Part shown: piece after piece, positions 8,481-12,809 of the stretch
Layout: every line of letters starts with the position of its first letter
Position numbering within the stretch: the stretch's first letter is position 1
Position numbers and translations under genes: made by a program
Notes under the pieces: model-generated
Database searches by the model: none
The model's input: the letters and a program-made list of their open reading frames with translations, nothing else
Told to the model about the DNA's origin: nothing
Assembly (NCBI GenBank): GCA_948745425.1
Contig: CAPZDM010000046.1
Location: 1 to 12,809, forward strand
Length of the DNA stretch: 12,809 bases
Direction of reading: 5' to 3'
Source of the DNA: an uncultured Clostridia bacterium
Lineage (GTDB): Bacteria > Bacillota > Clostridia > TANB77 > CAG-508

Positions 8481-8490
8481 TACAGTGAGA

Positions 8491-8535
8491 AAAAATATAA
8501 AAAGGAGAAAATTCATTTTCTTTTTTTATATTTTT
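8491..8535. repeat. Long AT-rich imperfect hairpin in the rplJ leader
   Basis: The left arm 8491-8512 (starting AAAAATATAAAAA) is complementary to the right arm 8515-8535 (ending TATATTTTT), with two G-U pairs and one bulge across about 21 positions. The right arm is itself T-rich, so the hairpin could act as a weak terminator or an RNA-processing site. No function can be assigned. Confidence 0.55.
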
Positions 8536-8540
8536 GCGAA

Positions 8541-8580
8541 CGAAACATGAAAAATTTGCAAAGCAAATTTTACTAGGCAT
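8541..8580 (+). repeat. 40-bp hairpin repeat, copy A
   Basis: The centre is AAATTTGC-AAA-GCAAATTT. The full 40-bp stretch aligns without gaps to 9157-9196 with 32 identities. The two differing bases beside the loop (C:G here, T:A there) are compensatory, so pairing is preserved. It lies 66 bp before the rplJ start. Confidence 0.7.
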
Positions 8581-8646
8581 CAGTTTGTTGAAGAATAGAC
8601 GACATATATTAAATTATAGATTTTAAATTCAAAGGGAGGTGAAAAA

Positions 8647-9147
8647 ATGGCAAATACAAAAATCATAAACAAAAAGGAAGAAGAAGTTAATGCTTTAACA
8701 GAAAAAATCAAAGACGCAAAATTAATATTATTAGCAGAATATAGAGGAATAAATGTTGAAGACGTTACAAACTTAAGAGCAACATTAAGAAAAAGCAATT
8801 CAGAATACAAAATCACAAAAAACAACATAACAAGAAGAGCATTAGAAAAATGTGGGATAGAAGGACTTGAAATAGAAGGACCTCTAGCAATAATAATAGG
8901 ACATGATGATTACTTAGAACCTGCAAAAGCAATATATGAATACACAAAAGAGCATGACTTTTATAAAATAAAAGGTGGAGTAGTAGAAGGAAAAGTAATG
9001 ACAGCAGAAGAAATAGTAACACTAGCAAAACTACCATCAAGAGAAACACTAATAGGAATGTTAGCTGGTGGCTTACTTGGAACAATATCAAAACTAGCAA
9101 GTGCGCTTGATCAAGTAAAGATACAAAAGGAAGTAGCACAAGCATAA
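8647..9147 (+). CDS. rplJ: 50S ribosomal protein L10
   Basis: L10 anchors the L7/L12 dimers to the large subunit and, with L12, represses its own mRNA. The 166-residue product has the normal length. Its N-terminal RNA-binding domain includes LTEKIKDAKLILLAEYRGI and LRKSNSEYKITKNN; its C-terminal L12-binding helix ends LDQVKIQKEVAQA. The ATG follows AAAGGGAGGTG (8631-8641). The L10 leader lies upstream, separated from the gene by some 230 bp of repeat-rich sequence. A diverged second copy of its last codons lies beyond the stop (9203-9238), suggesting the 3' end was rearranged. Confidence 0.97.
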   Translation: MANTKIINKKEEEVNALTEKIKDAKLILLAEYRGINVEDVTNLRATLRKSNSEYKITKNNITRRALEKCGIEGLEIEGPLAIIIGHDDYLEPAKAIYEYTKEHDFYKIKGGVVEGKVMTAEEIVTLAKLPSRETLIGMLAGGLLGTISKLASALDQVKIQKEVAQA

Positions 9148-9156
9148 AAAAGTGCA

Positions 9157-9196
9157 CGAGGCGTGAAAAATTTGTAAAACAAATTTTGCTCGCCAT
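9157..9196 (+). repeat. 40-bp hairpin repeat, copy B
   Basis: The centre AAAATTTGT-AAA-ACAAATTTT forms a 9-bp perfect stem; the outer GGCG (9160-9163) can also pair with CGCC (9191-9194). It aligns to 8541-8580 at 32 of 40 positions. It begins 10 bp after the rplJ stop and ends 7 bp before the displaced rplJ tail. Confidence 0.7.
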
Positions 9197-9202
9197 TAAG
9201 GA

Positions 9203-9238
9203 TTAGAACAAGTAAGATTACAAAAAGAGGCTACGTAG
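9203..9238 (+). pseudogene. Displaced remnant of an rplJ 3' end
   Basis: Read from 9203, the codons give LEQVRLQKEAT and then a TAG stop. The real rplJ ends LDQVKIQKEVAQA (from 9106). Over the first nine residues every position is identical or conservative (L/L, D/E, Q, V, K/R, I/L, Q, K, E), and several differences are synonymous. An in-frame TAA stands just upstream (9197-9199) and there is no Shine-Dalgarno, so it is not translated on its own. It looks like the old end of a slightly different rplJ, separated by the hairpin repeat. The homology is short, so chance is not fully excluded. Confidence 0.6.
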
Positions 9239-9288
9239 TAGGGGCATCGTTTGTGGGAATACCCGTTAGAAATGACACCACTATGCCC
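9238..9288 (+). repeat. Stem-loop element GTAGGGGCAT...ATGCCC before rplL
   Basis: GGGCAT (9242-9247) pairs with ATGCCC (9283-9288); inside are GGG-AATA-CCC and other short complementarities. The GTAGGGG opening resembles the TGTAGGG repeats, suggesting a related element. It fills the rplJ-rplL spacer together with the hairpin repeat and the rplJ remnant. Confidence 0.45.
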
Positions 9289-9381
9289 ATAAAACAAAAA
9301 ATTATATACAACTTTAAAAATAAAAACAAAAAGGTTATCTCAAATCAAATTGAGAAATAGAAAAATTTAGGAGGATTTAAA

Positions 9382-9759
9382 ATGAGTGAAAAAACAGATA
9401 AAATGTTAGAAGAAATTGATGCTTTAACAGTAGTTGAATTATCAGAATTAGTTAAAGGAATTGAAGAAAAATATGGAGTATCTGCAGTAGCAGCAGCTGC
9501 ACCTGCAGCAGGAGCTGGAGCTGGTGCTGGAGCAGCAGCTGAAGAAAAATCAGAATTCAATATAGTATTAAAAGATGCAGGAGCAAACAAAATCCAAGTA
9601 ATCAAAGTTGTTAGAGATGCAACAGGATTAGGATTAAAAGAAGCTAAAGATTTAGTAGATGGAGCTCCAAAAACAATTAAAGAAAATGTAGCAAAAGCAG
9701 AAGCTGAAGAAATAAAAGCAAAATTCGTAGAAGCAGGAGCAGTAGTGGAATTAGCTTAA
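9382..9759 (+). CDS. rplL: 50S ribosomal protein L7/L12
   Basis: L7/L12 forms the flexible stalk that recruits and stimulates translational GTPases. The 125-residue product has an N-terminal dimerisation/L10-binding domain (about 1-34), an Ala/Gly/Pro hinge (about 35-56, AAAAPAAGAGAGAGAAA) and the conserved C-terminal domain (about 57-125) with IQVIKVVRDATGLGLKEAKD and LVDGAPK. Length is standard. The ATG follows TAGGAGGA by 6-7 nt. It lies 234 bp after rplJ, a long gap for this pair, and is followed by a strong terminator rather than rpoB. Confidence 0.98.
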   Translation: MSEKTDKMLEEIDALTVVELSELVKGIEEKYGVSAVAAAAPAAGAGAGAGAAAEEKSEFNIVLKDAGANKIQVIKVVRDATGLGLKEAKDLVDGAPKTIKENVAKAEAEEIKAKFVEAGAVVELA

Positions 9760-9786
9760 AAATAACTAATCATTTTATTACTATAA

Positions 9787-9811
9787 GGGCACATTGAATG
9801 TGCCCATTTTT
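9787..9811 (+). terminator. Intrinsic terminator ending the ribosomal-protein operon
   Basis: GGGCACAT (9787-9794) pairs perfectly with ATGTGCCC (9798-9805) around a 3-nt loop, followed by ATTTTTAT. It lies 27 bp after the rplL stop codon. Confidence 0.92.
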
Positions 9812-9838
9812 ATATTATAGGAAAGTTCTATTTTTGAG

Positions 9839-9862
9839 TGTAGGGCGCCCTTTGGGCGTCCG
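9839..9862 (+). repeat. Palindromic repeat of the TGTAGGG..CGCCCTTTGGGCG family, copy 2
   Basis: TGTAGGGCGCCCTTTGGGCG followed by TCCG; it differs from the copy at 7527-7551 by the loss of one T. GGGCGCCC pairs with GGGCGTCC (one G-U). A second small hairpin, TGGC-GAA-GCCA, follows at about 9865-9875. It lies between the operon terminator and the J-domain gene. Confidence 0.75.
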
Positions 9863-9940
9863 TTTGGCGAAGCCACTTTTGTTCTTGCCAAATATCTGAA
9901 TTTATGATAATATAAATAAAAAACAAAGGTATAATGTGTT

Positions 9941-10582
9941 ATGGAAAATTATTATGATATATTAGAAGTAAGCCAAAAGGCATCTAAAGAAATAATTGAT
10001 AAAGCATATAGGACATTAGCAAAAAAGTATCATCCAGATACAAACGATGAAGACAAAAAGGAATGGGCTGAAGAAAAGTTTAAAAAGATTAATGAGGCAT
10101 ATGAGGTAATCTCTGATGAAGAAAAAAGAGCTGAATATGATAAACAAATAGAGCTAGAAAAAAGGCAATATTTAAGTGAAAGTGAAGAATTAAAAATTAG
10201 ATATCAAGAATTATATGAACAAAATCAGATACTAAAAAATGAATTAGCAAATCTAAGAGCAATACCACAAAATAATATATATGAGACCAATAATAGACAA
10301 GAGACGGTCTATAATAATGTACAAGACCAAATAAACCAAAGAGTTACACAATATGTAAATAAAGCATATCGTGATGCATACATGCAAAGGATGAGAGACT
10401 ATGGATATAGAATTTATCATAAAAAAACATTAAAGCAGAGAATAAAAGATATAATTGCTATTATACTTGCTATAATAGTAATTATGATAATACTTTCTAT
10501 ATTATGGAATATTCCAGCAATTAGAGAACATATAGAAGCAAATAAATTTTTTCAGATTATTAAAAACTCATTTTTTAAATAG
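9941..10582 (+). CDS. J-domain (DnaJ-like) protein with C-terminal membrane anchor
   Basis: J domains stimulate the ATPase of Hsp70 (DnaK) chaperones. The 213-residue product has a canonical J domain at about 3-68: YYDILEVSQKASKEIIDKAY, the essential HPD at 31-33, and KFKKINEAYEVISD. It lacks the Gly/Phe region, zinc fingers and substrate-binding domains of true DnaJ. A charged, probably coiled-coil stretch (about 70-107) and a polar Asn/Gln-rich linker follow, then one membrane span at about 169-189 with a short basic tail. It should therefore sit in the membrane with the J domain in the cytoplasm, where it could recruit DnaK; this is inference. The ATG is preceded only by a weak AAAGG (9925-9929), 11 nt upstream. 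No dnaK or grpE is nearby. Its 3' end overlaps the convergent gene by 15 bp. Confidence 0.88.
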   Translation: MENYYDILEVSQKASKEIIDKAYRTLAKKYHPDTNDEDKKEWAEEKFKKINEAYEVISDEEKRAEYDKQIELEKRQYLSESEELKIRYQELYEQNQILKNELANLRAIPQNNIYETNNRQETVYNNVQDQINQRVTQYVNKAYRDAYMQRMRDYGYRIYHKKTLKQRIKDIIAIILAIIVIMIILSILWNIPAIREHIEANKFFQIIKNSFFK

Positions 10583-11857
10583 AAAAGAGGGGTCTCCTAA
10601 AATATAGGAAACCTCTCTTAAATTGGATTTAAGGATTTCTGGTCCAATTAATCTTATACATCTTTCTCGTTCTGTTATAGCTAATCTGTACATATCCTCT
10701 GACCAAATCCCCTCATCATTTTCATAGCTTCTGATAATTTCATTTAAATCCAGTAATTCATACCTATCTTTTGCTCCAGGTTCTTTAATATTTACATATA
10801 TAGGAACATAGGTAGCACTTTCGATAGATACCTCGCCAGTCTCACAATTCTTCTTAACCATAATATTGAAAATAGCTGTATTTCTTGTATTTTCGTCACG
10901 TTGGTTTGAAAAGAAATTTCCTTGCGAAAATATCACTAAACCCTCTTTTTCTTCACCATCATCAGTCTCTACCTTAAGCATTTTCATTGGTTGCAATACA
11001 TGTGGATGAGAACCAAGAATGATTTTCACATCATTTTTAATTAAGAACTCTGCGAGTCTATCCTGTGTTGCACTTTCAGTAGTTTGATACTCAACTCCCC
11101 AATGCATTGAAGCAACAATAAGTTCTGCACCTTCAGCTTTAGCCTTATTAATCTGCTCTAATATTAAATCTTCATCTATAAGATTTACACAGAATTCCTT
11201 ACCTTCAGGAGCACTAAATCCATTTGTTCCATAAGTATAAGCTATAAATGCAGTCTTTATACCATTTAAATCTTTAAAAAGAATGGTATTTTGTTCTTCT
11301 TCAGTGCGAGATGTCCCAACATGAGAAATTTCAGCATCATCTAAAAAATCTAAGGTAGAAGACAATCCACTAAAACCTTTATCCAAGCAATGATTATTAG
11401 ATGTTGTCATTATATCTACACCAAGTTCTTTTAAATCAATTGCCAAATGTTCTGGGGCGTTAAAAATTGGAAAACCACTATAACCTACTTCTGCACCTGC
11501 CATAGGAGATTCACAATTTCCAATATTTATAGTAGAATTTTCAAAATACTTCTCTACATATTTAAACATTGAAGAAAAATCGTAAATACCTAATTCTTTA
11601 TCATAAGCTGCATTAAATAATGGCTTATTACAAAGAGTATCACCAAAAGAAACAATTGTTGCAAAAGTATGTTTACTTACTAATGTTGGCTTTGTCCTTG
11701 CAAGTGGCACTTCTGTAGAAGAAAGGCTTTGTAGAAGACAGAGTTCTTTAGGAACTCCTATTACAGTTTCAGAAGACCGATTATAGGAATAACCAGAAAT
11801 TGATAATACTGCAATAAATGTAAGAAATGTTGCTATGATTTTTTTTGTCCTTTTCAT
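10568..11857 (-). CDS. CapA-family exported metallophosphatase-like protein (PGA_cap domain)
   Basis: The family is named after CapA of poly-gamma-glutamate capsule synthesis and has a calcineurin-like metal-binding fold. The 429-residue product begins MKRTKKIIATFLTF, a signal peptide or N-terminal anchor, so it should act outside the membrane. Family motifs in order: FGD (71-73), NCESP (114-118), TSNNHCLDKG (152-161), MHWGVEY (251-257), GSHPHVLQP (282-290), SQGNF (311-315). The first motif is less standard, GDTLC rather than GDIML/GDVMF. The longer frame to 11968 adds 37 residues; GGAGGT (11864-11869 on the minus strand) before the ATG at 11857 supports the shorter start. No other capsule genes are adjacent, so poly-gamma-glutamate synthesis should not be assumed. 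Confidence 0.9.
   Translation of the reverse strand: MKRTKKIIATFLTFIAVLSISGYSYNRSSETVIGVPKELCLLQSLSSTEVPLARTKPTLVSKHTFATIVSFGDTLCNKPLFNAAYDKELGIYDFSSMFKYVEKYFENSTINIGNCESPMAGAEVGYSGFPIFNAPEHLAIDLKELGVDIMTTSNNHCLDKGFSGLSSTLDFLDDAEISHVGTSRTEEEQNTILFKDLNGIKTAFIAYTYGTNGFSAPEGKEFCVNLIDEDLILEQINKAKAEGAELIVASMHWGVEYQTTESATQDRLAEFLIKNDVKIILGSHPHVLQPMKMLKVETDDGEEKEGLVIFSQGNFFSNQRDENTRNTAIFNIMVKKNCETGEVSIESATYVPIYVNIKEPGAKDRYELLDLNEIIRSYENDEGIWSEDMYRLAITERERCIRLIGPEILKSNLREVSYILGDPSFLFKK
10585..10619. terminator. Hairpin between convergent genes, possibly a shared terminator
   Basis: AAGAGGGGTCTCCTA (10585-10599) pairs with TAGGAAACCTCTCTT (10605-10619) over 15 positions with one G-U and one C-A mismatch. 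On the minus strand it is followed by TTTTC and AT-rich sequence; on the plus strand the T-run is poor. It lies just beyond the J-domain gene and inside the last codons of the CapA-like gene. Confidence 0.5.
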
Positions 11858-11941
11858 TAGTTTACCTCCAAATTGAGTTTTTAGTATACATAAATTCTTG
11901 AATGTATATATATAGTTTAACATAAAATGGAAACAAAAGCA

Positions 11942-11972
11942 AGAAAAATGAGTGGAGAACTTCACCACTCAT
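11942..11972 (-). terminator. Minus-strand intrinsic terminator in the gap upstream of the CapA-like gene
   Basis: On the minus strand ATGAGTGG (11972-11965) pairs perfectly with CCACTCAT (11955-11948) around a 9-nt loop, followed by TTTTTCTT. It lies upstream of the CapA-like gene, so it must end a transcript coming from the right, probably the one from the promoter at 12256-12284. Confidence 0.72.
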
Positions 11973-11996
11973 TAACGGAATGCTACGATTAGGGAT

Positions 11997-12024
11997 GTGT
12001 CAATAGGGACGGAGATTTTTGGCA
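11997..12024. repeat. REP-like sequence (GTGTCAATAGGGACGG type)
   Basis: GTGTCAATAGGGACGG followed by AGATTTTTGGCA resembles the short palindromic REP units common in Clostridia, whose full form begins with GTGTCA and ends in TGACAC; here the right end is degenerate (TGGCA). Such units are associated with REP-type tyrosine transposases elsewhere in genomes. None is present in this window, and the identification is from memory of the family. Confidence 0.5.
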
Positions 12025-12063
12025 ATTTTGTTATTTCAAAGATATAGTGAATAATGAATAATA

Positions 12064-12155
12064 CATAAGTGCTCTTAGTACCTATTTATAATTATTCAAT
12101 ATTAATTATTAACCATTAACTATTCATTGCGAATTGTAAAAATTTGCACTTATGG
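12064..12155. repeat. AT-rich element with 9-bp terminal inverted repeats
   Basis: CATAAGTGC (12064-12072) recurs inverted as GCACTTATG (12147-12155). The interior is almost pure A/T with repeated ATTAA/TTAAT blocks, and contains the hairpin GCGAATT-GTAAA-AATTTGC (12129-12147). The layout is that of a small miniature inverted-repeat element or a long RNA hairpin. No target duplication is obvious. Confidence 0.5.
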
Positions 12156-12255
12156 AGCGTTTGAGGAGGTTATTTGCGAAAAAATTGCCTATTTCTCATA
12201 GTGTTCCTCCCACATTTTGCTCAAAAAAATAATTGACTCATCAACTGTTAAAATT

Positions 12256-12284
12256 AGTATAGCATAAAATAAAAAAACTGGCAA
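12256..12284 (-). promoter_or_regulatory. Minus-strand sigma-A-type promoter without an obvious gene
   Basis: On the minus strand, -35 TTGCCA (12284-12279) is separated by 17 bp from -10 TATACT (12261-12256), preceded by TGC (an extended -10). Transcription should start near 12249. No gene with a plausible start lies within the next 300 nt. Confidence 0.7.
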
Positions 12285-12328
12285 CTAATTATTTTTAATT
12301 ATGTTACCGTTTATTCATAAAATTCTAT

Positions 12329-12357
12329 AAAAAACTATCCATGGTGGTGATGGATAG
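12329..12357 (-). terminator. Intrinsic terminator of the 77-residue protein gene
   Basis: On the minus strand CTATCCAT (12357-12350) pairs with ATGGATAG (12342-12335) around a 7-nt loop, followed by six T. It begins 7 bp after the stop codon of the gene at 12365. Confidence 0.88.
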
Positions 12358-12364
12358 CATTCCT

Positions 12365-12598
12365 TTAGAATGACATATCTTCAGATATAGTCATAGTATC
12401 AACAATTCTGTCAATTTCAGCAGTTATATACAAAGGCGTTTCATCGTCAAGGAAAGCATATAAGTAAACCTTTTTATCCCCAATATGATTCCATTCAAAT
12501 CTTTTAACGCCTTTATCATACTTCTTCCTTAACTCTTCAGATATTGTCCTCTTAATCCGTTTTTTTTCACTTGGAAATAAAATATTTATACTGATCAT
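12365..12598 (-). CDS. Small protein of unknown function (77 residues)
   Basis: I do not recognise this protein. It starts MISINILFPSEKKRIKR, is charged with a basic N-terminal half (about 10-32) and a more acidic C-terminal half ending TISEDMSF. There are no Cys residues, no membrane span and no signal peptide, so it is probably cytoplasmic. Alternating hydrophobic patterns (KKVYLYAFLDD, LYITAEIDRIVDTMTI) suggest a small alpha/beta domain. The ATG follows TAGGAGGA (12604-12611 on the minus strand) by 5 nt, a strong site. It appears to be a single-gene unit with its own promoter (12690-12718) and terminator (12329-12357), which argues strongly that it is a real expressed gene. Neighbours give no functional clue. 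Confidence 0.78.
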   Translation of the reverse strand: MISINILFPSEKKRIKRTISEELRKKYDKGVKRFEWNHIGDKKVYLYAFLDDETPLYITAEIDRIVDTMTISEDMSF

Positions 12599-12664
12599 AT
12601 AAATCCTCCTAAATTATCATTTTAGAACTTGTTAAAGCAACCACCATGCAATAACATATACAAT

Positions 12665-12681
12665 ATGATGGAATCCATCAT
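12665..12681. promoter_or_regulatory. Dyad at the transcript start of the 77-residue gene
   Basis: ATGATGG (12665-12671) and CCATCAT (12675-12681) form a perfect 7-bp inverted repeat with a 3-nt spacer, immediately after the predicted start point near 12683. It could be an operator or a 5'-terminal RNA hairpin that stabilises the transcript. Confidence 0.5.
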
Positions 12682-12689
12682 TATCTTAT

Positions 12690-12718
12690 ATAATAGCATA
12701 TTTTTATCAATTTTGCAA
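12690..12718 (-). promoter_or_regulatory. Promoter of the 77-residue protein gene
   Basis: On the minus strand, -35 TTGCAA (12718-12713) is separated by 17 bp from -10 TATTAT (12695-12690), preceded by TGC (an extended -10). The predicted leader is about 85 nt. Nothing recognisable lies between here and the window end. Confidence 0.72.
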
Positions 12719-12809
12719 ACATCATAAATTTTTAGTATGAGTTTTTTTCGCTGAGGAACTCCCTAGATTTCAACATTTTTAAGCTCTAAGTTATAATTTA
12801 TTTGATTTC

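Larger units (their letters stand above)
11942..12250 (-). ncRNA. Candidate small-RNA transcription unit (no convincing protein gene)
   Basis: A good minus-strand promoter (12256-12284) and a minus-strand terminator (11942-11972) bracket about 300 nt without a plausible gene. The first part of the predicted RNA has TTTGAG (12165-12160) and CTCAAA (12225-12220) in inverted relation, and GGAGG (12210-12206) complementary to CCTCC (12169-12165). A 9-codon micro-ORF (12199-12170, MRNRQFFRK) follows GGGAGG by 6 nt. I recognise no known RNA family. The downstream half includes the inverted-repeat element and the REP-like sequence, which may simply be insertions. Confidence 0.35.

Noticed and set aside
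7494..9862. CRISPR-like array from the recurring repeats
   Set aside because: Spacing is irregular, copies differ in length and orientation context, and there are no cas genes.
11858..11968. A 37-residue N-terminal extension of the CapA-like protein
   Set aside because: No ribosome site; it covers the terminator-like hairpin and AT-rich promoter region, whereas GGAGGT precedes the ATG at 11857.
12189..12284. A short minus-strand frame ending SKMWEEHYEK
   Set aside because: Its residues look protein-like, but its only upstream start (TTG) lies in the -35 box and no ribosome site fits; possibly a gene remnant, not supportable as a gene.
12719..12809. A terminator or gene start at the right edge
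   Set aside because: The run of T at about 12742 is not preceded by a stable stem, and no open frame with a ribosome site is present.

Overview
The window is very AT-rich (roughly 30% G+C by eye) and carries ATA/AGA/TTA-rich genes with strong Shine-Dalgarno sites (AGGAGG type). The order rpmG-secE-nusG-rplK-rplA-rplJ-rplL, a zinc-ribbon L33, a single-span SecE and an L10 leader of the Firmicutes type point to a low-GC Gram-positive bacterium, most likely an uncultured gut-type member of Clostridia. Genus cannot be settled from this stretch. There is no transposase, tRNA, rRNA or CRISPR array.

Left part (1-5723): the 3' two-thirds of a giant gene for a membrane-bound cyclic beta-1,2-glucan synthase (NdvB/Cgs family). 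It is cut by the window edge and ends in a clean intrinsic terminator. Middle (5746-9811): a textbook extended -10 promoter drives rpmG, secE and nusG, then rplK, rplA, rplJ and rplL, ending at a strong terminator. A second extended -10 promoter lies between nusG and rplK. A recognisable L10 leader (kink-turn) and attenuator-like hairpin precede rplJ. The usual downstream rpoB/rpoC are absent.

The spacers of the ribosomal-protein operon are unusually long and filled with small palindromic repeats: a TGTAGGG..CGCCCTTTGGGCG family, a 40-bp hairpin repeat present twice, and others. The clearest oddity is a second, diverged copy of the last codons of rplJ. It sits 55 bp beyond the rplJ stop codon, behind one of these hairpin repeats, and looks like a displaced gene end.

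Right part (9813-12809): a membrane-anchored J-domain protein gene converges on, and overlaps, a CapA-family exported metallophosphatase gene on the minus strand; a hairpin inside the overlap zone may terminate both. A 507-bp gene-free stretch follows (11858-12364). It contains a good minus-strand promoter, a minus-strand terminator about 300 nt downstream, an inverted-repeat element and a REP-like sequence, and is a candidate small-RNA locus. Last comes a 77-residue orphan protein gene on the minus strand, with its own promoter, a dyad at the transcript start, and a terminator. Beyond its promoter (12719-12809) I see nothing recognisable.

Functionally the window is mostly translation and secretion housekeeping (L33, L11, L1, L10, L7/L12, NusG, SecE) flanked by cell-envelope genes (glucan synthase, CapA-like). 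I did not find a convincing new multi-gene system. The points most worth following are the repeat-invaded operon with its displaced rplJ tail, the putative RNA at 11942-12250, and the autonomous 77-residue gene.
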